Origin: Akkermansia muciniphila
GTDB lineage: Bacteria; Verrucomicrobiota; Verrucomicrobiia; Limisphaerales; SIAT01
Assembly: GCA_945900775.1 (NCBI GenBank)
Contig: CAMDJP010000016.1
Location: 1 to 50,610 of the forward strand
Direction of reading: 5' to 3'
Length of the DNA: 50,610 nt
The notes below the pieces were generated by a model. The model was not told the origin of the DNA. It was given only the letters and a program-made list of their open reading frames with translations, and did no database searches. Below are positions 1 to 8,189 of the stretch, one piece after another. Made by a program: the position numbers and the translations under genes. The stretch's first letter is position 1. Each line of letters opens with the position of its first letter.

Positions 1-258
1 GCCACCCATCTGACCGCCGTAACCACCCATGCCGCCCATGCCGCCACCCATCTGACCGCCGTAACCACCCATGCCGCCCATGCCGCCACCCATCTGACCC
101 ATTCCACCCATCTGACCCATTCCACCCATCTGACCCATTCCACCCATCTGACCCATTCCACCCATCTGACCCATTCCACCCATTCCACCCATCTGACCCA
201 TTCCACCCATCTGACCCATTCCACCCATCTGACCCATTCCTCCCATACCGCCCATCTG
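1..258. repeat. Tandem repeat array, 42-bp then 18-bp units
   Basis: Two copies of a 42-bp unit begin at position 1 (GCCACCCATCTGACCGCCGT...), followed by about eight copies of an 18-bp unit (CCCATCTGACCCATTCCA). All are multiples of three, so the array stays in frame and codes for GGMGQM/GGYGGM repeats on the minus strand. Copy number is likely to vary between strains. Confidence 0.9.
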
Positions 259-1146
259 ACCCATTCCTCCCATCATTCCTCCGCCCATCGTAGCACCACG
301 ACCATAGCTAGGACGCCCCTTACCGCCTTTGCCACCATTGCCGTTGTTGCCGTTCCCATTTCCACCATTGCCGTTGTTGCCGTTCCCATTAAATCCACCA
401 GTGCCCCCCATCATCCCACCACCCATTCCGTTTTGATTTTCGCCTTGACCATTGTTGGGGTTATTATTGGCCGTTCCGGCTAATTCCTGTGCGTAGGAAA
501 GCAGCTCCATCATATTGACTATGGGCGGTGCCATCACAGCGCCTACGCCAATAGACCGACCTCGAGGAATCATGAACATACGGCCCGGCAGATTGATGCC
601 CGGAGCCGTCATCCCAACGCCAGCGGGCACGGGTACATCGATGGCTCCACGGCCCACGCCGCGCTTTTTGGCAATCTCCGCGGCTGCCACTTGAGCCACG
701 TATTGTAGTTCGTTGGAGCTCATACTCCTACGCATGTTGTTGTTCGTGTCCAGCGAATCCAAGCCTTGGCCCATCGGGTCAAGCAAACTCATGGCGCCGG
801 AACTAAATGGGCTCATCGCCCCTCCCGGTCCCATCATACCGCCCATTCCTCCCATGCCCATGCCGCCCATTCCTCCCATCTGACCCATACCGCCCATTCC
901 TCCCATGCCCATGCCGCCCATTCCTCCCATCTGACCCATTCCTCCCATCTGACCCATTCCTCCCATCTGACCCATTCCTCCCATCTGACCCATACCGCCC
1001 ATCTGACCCATACCGCCCATCTGATCCATGCCTCCCATCTGACCGCCGTAACCGCCCATGCCACCCATCATACCACCGTATTGGGCAAAAACGGAGGACG
1101 CCCAAAAGGCGAGGACGAAGAGGTTTGTCCGCAACGAGAATTTCAT
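1..1146 (-). CDS. Secreted Gly/Met-rich repeat protein (3' end cut by window)
   Basis: The frame is open from an ATG at 1146 to the first base of the window, at least 382 codons, so the stop lies outside. The N-terminus (MKFSLRTNLF, then a hydrophobic stretch ending SVFA-Q) is a clear Sec signal peptide. The mature protein starts with tandem GGMGQM-type hexapeptides, has a non-repetitive middle of about 145 residues (roughly residues 105-250, containing a plausible helix near QVAAAEIAKKRG and a segment rich in Val, Pro and Ile), then an Asn/Gly stretch and a second GGMGQM block that runs to the window edge. Cysteine is absent from everything read. It lies 100 bp downstream of the zinc-ribbon coiled-coil gene on the same strand and may be co-expressed with it. 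I do not recognise the family. Function is unknown; a cell-surface, matrix or metal-binding (Met-rich) role is speculation. Confidence 0.8.
   Translation of the reverse strand, partial: MKFSLRTNLFVLAFWASSVFAQYGGMMGGMGGYGGQMGGMDQMGGMGQMGGMGQMGGMGQMGGMGQMGGMGQMGGMGGMGMGGMGGMGQMGGMGGMGMGGMGGMMGPGGAMSPFSSGAMSLLDPMGQGLDSLDTNNNMRRSMSSNELQYVAQVAAAEIAKKRGVGRGAIDVPVPAGVGMTAPGINLPGRMFMIPRGRSIGVGAVMAPPIVNMMELLSYAQELAGTANNNPNNGQGENQNGMGGGMMGGTGGFNGNGNNGNGGNGNGNNGNGGKGGKGRPSYGRGATMGGGMMGGMGQMGGMGGMGQMGGMGQMGGMGQMGGMGGMGQMGGMGQMGGMGQMGGMGQMGGMGQMGGGMGGMGGYGGQMGGGMGGMGGYGGQMGG
829..1077. repeat. Second in-frame 18-bp tandem repeat array
   Basis: Units of the type CCCATCTGACCCATTCCT repeat through this stretch, interspersed with CCCATGCCCATGCCG variants. 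On the minus strand they code for the N-terminal GGM/GQM block just after the signal peptide. The third-position differences from the array at 1-258 suggest that the two blocks expanded independently. Confidence 0.88.
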
Positions 1147-1246
1147 TTCTTTTAAAAGCTAACCTACTGTACGTAAAAACACCGTCTTGTCAATGTTGCA
1201 GACGGGGGCGGAACGCGATCGGTTACCCATAATGCAGCCACAGCTA

Positions 1247-4200
1247 TCAACCACCTTGGCCTGGTTGATCCGTAAACTTCTTCGTCTCCTGCTCAGCCTT
1301 GAGCAGGGCGGCTTGACGCGCCTCAGCCTCGGCATATGAGTTAGACGCAACTGGCGGAGTAAAATTGGGGGATGGCAGCATCACCGATGTAGCCGACCGA
1401 GGCACGGCGGGAATCACCGGCAACGGCGGCAGAGGCGGAACAGGGGGGATAAACTTGGGCAGCGATTGCGAAAGCGGGGCAACTGGCGGACCCACAGGCC
1501 GAGCCAACACCGCAGGCTTCGCTTGTATTGGTGGCAGAGGGGCGGTCAGACCGGCATCGTAGGCGCGCGCAGCGGCACCATCGGCAATCTTACGCAATTG
1601 TTGCTCGTACACCTGCCGCTGCGCCTCGACTGCGGCGGCCTGGATTTCCGCAGGAGATTTTACCGGCGCGGACGGCGCAGCCAATGGCTTCATCGACGGG
1701 ATAGCAGGTCTGATTGGCGGAGGCGTGCTAGCAGCGGGGGACATCGTCGGCTTTGGCAAAGTCAGCTTTGCGGGTGGCGTACCCGACAGCGGACCAAGTA
1801 CAGCGGGAGCACCTCCCAATGGAGTCAACGGCTTGGAAGCAGGAGCGAGAGCGACTGGCCGACCGGGAACGGGCGGCGGACTTCCGAGCGGTTTGATGAT
1901 TGCGGACATTGGCACCGGCGTGGCCGGCTTCGACAATGACGGCGGAATACCCAGAGCGGGCGGCACAACAGGCAAAAGCTTTGGAACAGGAATCCCAACC
2001 GGTCCAGCAATAACGGGTTTATCAGCGGCCACGGGCGTCATTGGACGCGGCGTAGCAGGTGTAACCAGCGACAGGGGGGCGATTTGAGCAGGCCGCGCGG
2101 CGGGTGTCTGTGCCCCCAAAATCTTGGGAGGCTGCATCTCGATTTGGATCTGCGGCATGACCGCCAGCTTGGCTTCTAACGGCGATGATGTGATTGGAAA
2201 GATGCGAATCGGCCCCACCGATTGTTCCGGTGCCGCAGTCATCATCAGTTTCGGCAGAGTCATCGCTGGCAGCGGCAATAACATGACCGGCTTGACCCCC
2301 TTCATCTCGGCCGCTGGCGCGGCAGATGCCGACTCCGGCGGGAATAGAATAGACCGCTCAATCACTGGCGTGGGCGTTGGAACTGGCGGTACGATGAGTT
2401 CCTCAGATTGGTTTTTGATTTCAGACTCGCCCTCAAACTCAATTTTTAGGCGTGCGGCTTCTTCGGCCTCAATCTTCAGCTTGGCTTCAGCGCGCAGCCG
2501 GCTCTCGAGTTCTTCCTTTGCACGGCGGGTCACCTCTTCCTCGGCAGCCTTGCGTTGCTCTTCGGCGAGACGCTTGGCTTCAAGCTCCGCTTTCAGTCGG
2601 GCGGTTTGTTCAATCTCAGTCCTCAGCCTAGCTTCCGCGCGCAGCCGGTTCTCAAGTTCTTCTTTCGCTCGGCGGGCGACCTCTTCCTCAGCAATCTTGC
2701 GCTGCTCTTCGACGAGGCGCTTTCCCTCGATTTCGGCCTTGAGGCGCGCGGATTCCTTGGCTTCAACCGCCGCCTTGAAACGAACGCGCTCGCGGGTACG
2801 GTCGGCCTCGAGTGTAGCTTGTTCAGCCATCTCCTTGGCCTTACGTCCGGACTCATCCTCAGAAATTCTCCGCAATTCCAGGGCAAGCCGCTCGGCCTCG
2901 CGTTGGAAAGACTGACGTGCAGCTTCCTTGGCCCGCAGCTCGGATTCATAACGCAGATTCTCGCGTGCGCGGGCGGCCATCTCGGCCCGGTGCCGCTCCT
3001 CCTCACGGTGCCGCTCCTCCTCGCGGGCGCGGTCCTCCATATCCTGCTTAACCTTCCAACGGATATGCTCCTCGGTGAGCGAGCGAACCTCCTCGGCCAT
3101 GTGCGAGGCGGAGCTCTCGGCCTTGAATCGCGAGGACTCCTTCGACTCCATCTCAGTGCGAAATTTTTCATCGGCACGAGCACGGGATTGCTCGCGTGCC
3201 TTGGCCTCGAGGGTCGCGTTGTCGCAGCGGCTAGCCTCTTCGTCGGAAAGTTTGCGTAACTCCTCGCTGAGGCGGCGCACTTCCGCTTCAGCCTTGAAGC
3301 GGGCGGTATCCTTCGCGTCGGCTTCAGCCTTGACCCGGACCTGCACCCGGGCTCTCGCCTCGAGAGCTTCTCGGGTCTTGAGCGTAGATTCCTCCTCTGC
3401 CTCCCGACGCAACTCTTCGGCCACACGCAGATCATCCATCTGCACCTTGAGCCACGCCGTCTCCATCGCCTCGCTCTCCTCGCGGAAATACTCCTCGGCC
3501 CGAGCGCGCGCCTCCGCATCCATCACAAGCGGAATCTCCGCTGCCGCTAGCGGGGAAACCGACGAAACCAAGGCGGGTTCGGGAATAACTGGTTTCGGAA
3601 ACGAGGTTGCGATTGGAATGGGAAGGTCGGGCGGCGGCGGCATTATTGTAGACGGAAGCGTCGCAGAAAAAGCGTCTCCAACTAGGGTCTCCATAGGCTG
3701 AGGTAGAACGGGTTTCGGACTCCCTTCAGATGGCCGCGGTGTTGCAACGGGAGTCGATGCGGCCTCGCTCGGCTTGTTTCCGGATATACCCTCCAAAACT
3801 CCCTCGTTGGCCAACGGCGCGAGAGAAGCGGTAGAGGAATTGGTCGGCGCGGGTAGCGCACCGGCAGCCGGAACTAGCGGCTTCAGCGGCAATGACTCAT
3901 TGATTTTTGTCACAGGTTCAACCGGCGATTCCTCGCCGGCAATCTCGGCAACGGGTGACTTTGGCTCAACAGAGGCAACTGGCACTCCGGGGACGACCGG
4001 TTTCGCGGCGTTGGGTGTTGCTACGGAAATAGGTCTAGGAGCAGGGGGCATCGGCTTGGCGCCGAGCGCGGGCGAGATAATCTTGGGCCCCGACGGGACG
4101 GACGACCCTGGAACTGGGAGCTTCGGTGCAGCAACGGGAGTCGGTGCGGCTTCGCTCGGCTTCTTCCCGAACATGCGCCCAAAGAGTCCGGGCTTGGGCG

Positions 4201-4912
4201 ACGGCGAGAGAGGAGCGGGAGAGGGATTGGTCGGCGCAGGTAGCGCGCCGACCGGAGGAACGACCGGCTTCAGCGGCAATGCCCCGTCGAGCTTCGGCAC
4301 TGCTTCAAGCGGCGATTCCTCGCCGACAATTTCTGGGACCGCTGGGCTTGGCCGAACAGGTGCCACTGGTGCTCCATGGACGATCGGTTTCGCGGCGATG
4401 GGTGTCGCTACGGAAATGGGTCTAGGAGCAGGAGCCATCGGCTTGGCGTCGAGCGCGGGCGAGATAATCTTGGGCACCGACGGGGCGAACGCCCCTGGAA
4501 CTGCGAGCTTCGGCACAGCAACCGGCAACGGCCTAGCAATCAGCTTCGGCACTGGTTCAACGGGCGGTTCCTCGGCGACAATCTCTGCGACGGTTGTTTC
4601 CTCAGCAACCGACTCGCGCGCGAGGTGAGGGACAACGATCTCGGAAGGGAGGGGTTCAGACTCAATCGCCATAGGAACATCATCAACAGGTACTTCCTCA
4701 GCAACCGACTCGCGCGCGAGTTCAGCGCCGACGATCTCGGAAGGGAGGGGTTCAGACTCAATCGCCGCGGGAACATCATCGGCGGGAGCTTCGAGAAGAA
4801 CCTCGGCGTTGCAATCGGGGCAGTTGGTGGTGAGACCGCAACCTTCTGCGGGGAACTCGATGTTCACTCCACATTGCTTGCATTCAATTGAGTAAAAAAG
4901 TTCTTCGCTCAT
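1247..4912 (-). CDS. Zinc-ribbon, Pro/Ala-rich and coiled-coil protein (TolA-like architecture)
   Basis: 1221 residues from ATG 4912; a TTG one codon upstream is an alternative start, and GGAG lies 9 bases before the ATG. The N-terminal 35 residues form a zinc ribbon with two Cys pairs (CKQC and CPDC). Residues about 45-440 are low-complexity Pro/Ala/Val with internal repeats (PISVATP, IISPALxAKPM, LPLKP). Residues about 450-830 are a long charged coiled coil with TolA-like phrases (ARLKAEIE, RRAKEELE). The rest is again Pro-rich. No transmembrane segment or signal peptide is evident, so it is probably cytoplasmic unless anchored by a partner. It is divergent from the ExbB-like gene, which has the same type of zinc ribbon, and co-oriented with the Gly/Met protein. 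A stalk, scaffold or periplasm-spanning role is inference; low complexity makes homology unreliable. Confidence 0.75.
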   Translation of the reverse strand: MSEELFYSIECKQCGVNIEFPAEGCGLTTNCPDCNAEVLLEAPADDVPAAIESEPLPSEIVGAELARESVAEEVPVDDVPMAIESEPLPSEIVVPHLARESVAEETTVAEIVAEEPPVEPVPKLIARPLPVAVPKLAVPGAFAPSVPKIISPALDAKPMAPAPRPISVATPIAAKPIVHGAPVAPVRPSPAVPEIVGEESPLEAVPKLDGALPLKPVVPPVGALPAPTNPSPAPLSPSPKPGLFGRMFGKKPSEAAPTPVAAPKLPVPGSSVPSGPKIISPALGAKPMPPAPRPISVATPNAAKPVVPGVPVASVEPKSPVAEIAGEESPVEPVTKINESLPLKPLVPAAGALPAPTNSSTASLAPLANEGVLEGISGNKPSEAASTPVATPRPSEGSPKPVLPQPMETLVGDAFSATLPSTIMPPPPDLPIPIATSFPKPVIPEPALVSSVSPLAAAEIPLVMDAEARARAEEYFREESEAMETAWLKVQMDDLRVAEELRREAEEESTLKTREALEARARVQVRVKAEADAKDTARFKAEAEVRRLSEELRKLSDEEASRCDNATLEAKAREQSRARADEKFRTEMESKESSRFKAESSASHMAEEVRSLTEEHIRWKVKQDMEDRAREEERHREEERHRAEMAARARENLRYESELRAKEAARQSFQREAERLALELRRISEDESGRKAKEMAEQATLEADRTRERVRFKAAVEAKESARLKAEIEGKRLVEEQRKIAEEEVARRAKEELENRLRAEARLRTEIEQTARLKAELEAKRLAEEQRKAAEEEVTRRAKEELESRLRAEAKLKIEAEEAARLKIEFEGESEIKNQSEELIVPPVPTPTPVIERSILFPPESASAAPAAEMKGVKPVMLLPLPAMTLPKLMMTAAPEQSVGPIRIFPITSSPLEAKLAVMPQIQIEMQPPKILGAQTPAARPAQIAPLSLVTPATPRPMTPVAADKPVIAGPVGIPVPKLLPVVPPALGIPPSLSKPATPVPMSAIIKPLGSPPPVPGRPVALAPASKPLTPLGGAPAVLGPLSGTPPAKLTLPKPTMSPAASTPPPIRPAIPSMKPLAAPSAPVKSPAEIQAAAVEAQRQVYEQQLRKIADGAAARAYDAGLTAPLPPIQAKPAVLARPVGPPVAPLSQSLPKFIPPVPPLPPLPVIPAVPRSATSVMLPSPNFTPPVASNSYAEAEARQAALLKAEQETKKFTDQPGQGG

Positions 4913-5110
4913 CAACGGTCACTCCAAACCCTGTCGACCGCGCCTCTTGCGCCGCCAGCCAAGCCACTCCTCTCCATCGCGCGGGACACCAAAACCGCCG
5001 CAGAAACTTCCGCTGTTTATCAGCGAAGCGTACGCGCGGCGTCAATCCAAAACACAACAGAAACAGAGCGGCAGAGAATTGGCGAAACGACGAAGGGCAC
5101 AAAAAAGATT

Positions 5111-5126
5111 TGATTAATCATATAAA
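5111..5126. promoter_or_regulatory. AT-rich palindrome in the divergent intergenic region
   Basis: The 279-bp gap between the divergent zinc-ribbon genes contains the perfect 10-bp palindrome TGATTAATCA (5111-5120) followed directly by TATAAA (5121-5126). It is much more AT-rich than its surroundings and sits about 70 bp before the ExbB-like start. It may be an operator plus a -10 element; no convincing -35 box was found. Confidence 0.35.
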
Positions 5127-5194
5127 ATGCCATTAGTTTCCATCCGCGCACAGACACACGTCTAACAAACTTCGCACCGTCCACGATTGAAGTT

Positions 5195-7321
5195 ATGATA
5201 CGTTTCCAATGCACCAAGTGTAAGATGAAAATGAAGGTTGAGCCGGAGGACGCCGGCTCACAAGTGGACTGCCCCAGCTGCGGCACCGCGCTGACTGTGC
5301 CGAGCCTCGACGGCGACACCGCTTCTAAGCGCGAGGGGTGGAAGGAGACCGATCCGACGAACCCGAACATGTGGGTCGCGCTGGGCATCGGCTCAGGTAT
5401 TTTCGCGGTGCTCTACGGCTTCGCACTGCTGTTGAAAGCAGTCTTCGGCAACCCTAACGGCAATGCTGCCAACTACATCTACAGCCTCCTGTGGGAGCGC
5501 ACATGGGTCAACTTCGCCGAGTCGTTCCTCTTCACGTGGGGCGTCGCCTTCCTCATCCTCAAGTATTTCAAGTACCGCCACCAGCACGCCGCGTTGCATT
5601 TGGACGTGATGCCCGAGGAACTCGGCCGCGAGGTCAATAAGGATAACATCGGGGTATTCATCGACCACGTCTATTCGTTGCCGGTGAAGCTGCGCGATAG
5701 TTTGATGGTGAACCGCATCCGCAAAGCGCTCGAACTCTTCGAATCCCGACGTACGAACAGCGAGGTCTCCACGCTGCTGACCAACCAGTCTGGCATCGAC
5801 GGATCCCGCATCGGCGGCAGCTATACGCTTGTGAAGGTCTTTGTCTGGGCCATTCCCATCCTGGGCTTCGTCGGCACGGTGCTCGGCCTCTCGGAAGCCA
5901 TCGGCCTGTTCAAGAACGTGATGAGCCCGGAGGCGATCAAAGATCCGGAGATTCTCATGAAGTCCATGGGCGGCGTCACCGGCGGCCTCGGCACCGCCTT
6001 CGACACGACGCTGCTGGCGCTTATCTACTCTCTCATCCTCAGCCTGCCGATGTCCTCCCTCCAGAAAATCGAGGATGACAACCTCACGCAAATCGACGCC
6101 TACTGCAACGAGACCCTCCTACCCCGCCTCGACGACGGCCCGAGTAGCGACGAAGCCAGCGTAGAGGCGGCTCAACTCGCCGAGGCCATGGCCAAGGTTC
6201 GCGAGCAGATTGCATTACTGGATGGGGCCTTGCAGCCGGCCGCGCAGCAAATGTCCGCCTTGGCCGCCGGCGCGCAAGAGGCCGCAATCCACCTGCCCGA
6301 ACTTCAACGTCAATCGCAAGAGGCTCAAGTTACCGCAATCGAGGCGCTGCACCAGAATCTAGGCCAGCTTCAGGAGAAACTCGGGCAAGCGGTGGTACAG
6401 GCGTTTCAGCCGGCCGCTCAGCAGCTACAGAGCGTCGGCGAACACCTCGCTGGGATTTCACGAAAACTGGAATCCGCTGGACTAGGCCAGCTTCAGGAGA
6501 AAATCGGGCAAGCGATGGGCCAGGCCTTTCAACCAGCCGTTCAGCAGCTACAGAACGTCGGCGAACAGGTCACTGCGATTTCACGAAAACTGGAATCTGC
6601 TGGACTAGGACAGCTTCAGGAGAAACTCGGGCAAGCCATGGGTCAGGCCCTTCAACCCGCTGTTCAGCAGCTACAGAGTGTCGGCGAGCACGTCGCTGGG
6701 ATTTCAAGAAAACTCGAATCCGCGGGTAATCTGGGACAAGTAATGGGACAAGCTTTTCAACCGGCCGCTCAGCAGCTACAGAGCGTCGGTGAACACGTCG
6801 CTGCGATTTCGCGGAGGCTCGAATCAGCGGGCCCGCGCCAGGATCCACTCCCTGCACTCCAAGCCGCTCTTCAGCCGGCCCTACAGCACGCCAATCGCCT
6901 CACCGAGGGCTTTGCCGCCATCTTCCAACAATTGCAAGACCTGAGCCGTGTCAACCAGGAACGCCACGCCGCCTCTCAGCGCATTTACGAAGGCATGATC
7001 GTCCTCTCCCAGCAACTCAACGAGATCCAACGTACCGCACAGGAGAACCACGCCTCGACCGTCGGCCAGAACGGCGGCGCGGGGACCGAAGAGACGCTCC
7101 GCGCTACGCACGCCCACCTAGCCGCCCTTGCACAAAGCATTCAATCCCTAAACCAACTGCTGGCAGAAAACAAAGGACGCCTTGGCAGCGAGCCCATGAT
7201 GCCCGCACCCGCATTCGGCTCGACAATGGCTCCGCCCCCGAGCATGCCCTCATTCGGCTCCCCGATGACTCCACCACCGAGCGCACCCGGATTCTTCGGC
7301 CGCCAGCCTAACCGCAGCTGA
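5195..7321 (+). CDS. Zinc-ribbon MotA/TolQ/ExbB-like proton channel with repeat-rich coiled-coil tail
   Basis: 708 residues. Residues 1-35 form a zinc ribbon (C6, C9, C26, C29). Hydrophobic spans lie at about 59-85 and 104-127. The typical MotA/TolQ/ExbB block follows: a span with WAIPILGFVGTVLGL, then GGLGTAFDTTLLALI in the last span, at about 210-290. After the channel comes a roughly 400-residue Gln/Ala-rich coiled-coil tail with four near-identical 41-residue repeats, and a Pro/Met-rich C-terminus. Canonical TolQ/ExbB is about 230-250 residues, so the tail is a major addition, reminiscent in layout of ZorA but without visible defence partners. Two ExbD/MotB-like genes follow at once (37 and 9 bp gaps), consistent with an ion-driven inner-membrane motor complex. 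Substrate and partner are unknown. Confidence 0.85.
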   Translation: MIRFQCTKCKMKMKVEPEDAGSQVDCPSCGTALTVPSLDGDTASKREGWKETDPTNPNMWVALGIGSGIFAVLYGFALLLKAVFGNPNGNAANYIYSLLWERTWVNFAESFLFTWGVAFLILKYFKYRHQHAALHLDVMPEELGREVNKDNIGVFIDHVYSLPVKLRDSLMVNRIRKALELFESRRTNSEVSTLLTNQSGIDGSRIGGSYTLVKVFVWAIPILGFVGTVLGLSEAIGLFKNVMSPEAIKDPEILMKSMGGVTGGLGTAFDTTLLALIYSLILSLPMSSLQKIEDDNLTQIDAYCNETLLPRLDDGPSSDEASVEAAQLAEAMAKVREQIALLDGALQPAAQQMSALAAGAQEAAIHLPELQRQSQEAQVTAIEALHQNLGQLQEKLGQAVVQAFQPAAQQLQSVGEHLAGISRKLESAGLGQLQEKIGQAMGQAFQPAVQQLQNVGEQVTAISRKLESAGLGQLQEKLGQAMGQALQPAVQQLQSVGEHVAGISRKLESAGNLGQVMGQAFQPAAQQLQSVGEHVAAISRRLESAGPRQDPLPALQAALQPALQHANRLTEGFAAIFQQLQDLSRVNQERHAASQRIYEGMIVLSQQLNEIQRTAQENHASTVGQNGGAGTEETLRATHAHLAALAQSIQSLNQLLAENKGRLGSEPMMPAPAFGSTMAPPPSMPSFGSPMTPPPSAPGFFGRQPNRS
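6359..6832 (+). repeat. Four tandem repeats coding for a 41-residue coiled-coil unit
   Basis: Copies lie at 6359-6481, 6482-6604, 6605-6727 (123 bp each) and 6728-6832 (shortened to 105 bp by loss of the LQEKLGQ part). The encoded unit runs LGQLQEKLGQAMGQAFQPA...GISRKLESAG. High nucleotide identity indicates recent duplication. Confidence 0.92.
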
Positions 7322-7358
7322 TCCAAAACGAAAACCGATATCCGAACCATTTGATTTC

Positions 7359-8180
7359 ATGGCCCGAGCCAAAGCTAGCGCGGTTCCCAGTGTCTCGCTC
7401 TTCCCCTTTCTAAGCATTCTGGCCTGCCTTTCGGGCGCCTTGGTGGTGATGATCTGCGTGCTTAGTATCGTGCAGGTGTCTGAATCCCGCTCGACCGCCG
7501 ACGCAAACCCGTCGGCAAGCCAACTGCAAAAACTCGAGGAGGAACTCGCCCAGCAGAACCTGGCCAATAAAGGCATCGGCGAAATGCTTGGTGCGACGGA
7601 AGAGGCCGAAAAGCGCATTGTTATTTTGAAAGAACTCCTGGAAAATCCTGATTTAGATGCCAAGGGCCAGGTTCGCATCCAGCTGGAAATCCAGAACCAT
7701 ATAAGAGTCATCGCCCAGTTGGTGACGCAAAAGCCAAACCTGCAGACGCAAATTACCAAACTCAAGGAGGAGCTCGCCAGCCGCAACATCAAGCCAGAGC
7801 TTCTGAAGCCCGCCATCCGTGTCCAAGGCACCGGTAGCGGTTATGGCAAGGACCGCCGGCTCTTCGTTATCGAGGCCACCAAGGATTCACTTGTCATCCA
7901 CAAGAACCGGCAAGATCAGATCCGCGTCGCCACGAGCACCATCGGAGCCGATAAGGAATACAACACCTACCTCAACGAGGTGTCGAAGCAAAAAAGTCCT
8001 CCACCGCTCGTTCTCTTCCTCGTTCGCTCCGACGCCTGGGGTAAAGACGGTTCATATGAGCGCGGCGCTGGCTGGGCCGAGAACCATTTCCGCCTCCCCA
8101 TCAGCAAGCTGCCAATCCCTGGTGATGGCAAGGTGGACCTGACCGAATTCGAGCAGTCCATGAAACCGAAGGCAAATTGA
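7359..8180 (+). CDS. ExbD/MotB-like single-span membrane protein (first copy)
   Basis: 273 residues. The N-terminus has one hydrophobic span (about residues 14-37, SLFPFLSILACLSGALVVMI), a signature seen in planctomycete and verrucomicrobial proteins that accompany MotA/ExbB genes. A coiled coil follows (about 48-145), then a C-terminal globular region (about 150-260) containing a LFLVRSDAWGKDGSY-type strand. No acidic residue lies in or just before the span, unlike the proton-carrying Asp of ExbD/TolR/MotB. It sits 37 bp after the ExbB-like gene and 9 bp before the next ExbD-like gene, so the three are very probably one operon. No Shine-Dalgarno sequence precedes the ATG. The role as stator partner is inferred from topology and context. 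Confidence 0.72.
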   Translation: MARAKASAVPSVSLFPFLSILACLSGALVVMICVLSIVQVSESRSTADANPSASQLQKLEEELAQQNLANKGIGEMLGATEEAEKRIVILKELLENPDLDAKGQVRIQLEIQNHIRVIAQLVTQKPNLQTQITKLKEELASRNIKPELLKPAIRVQGTGSGYGKDRRLFVIEATKDSLVIHKNRQDQIRVATSTIGADKEYNTYLNEVSKQKSPPPLVLFLVRSDAWGKDGSYERGAGWAENHFRLPISKLPIPGDGKVDLTEFEQSMKPKAN

Positions 8181-8189
8181 CCCGTTACC

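Noticed and set aside
1-258. CRISPR array
   Set aside because: The repeats are directly adjacent, lack unique spacers and maintain a reading frame; this is a coding minisatellite.
803-1105. Plus- and minus-strand frames rich in Arg/Asp/Gly, Trp/Arg or His/Ser/Thr across the repeat array
   Set aside because: These are shadow frames created by the 18-bp repeat; only the Gly/Met frame has a signal peptide and stays open over 382 codons.
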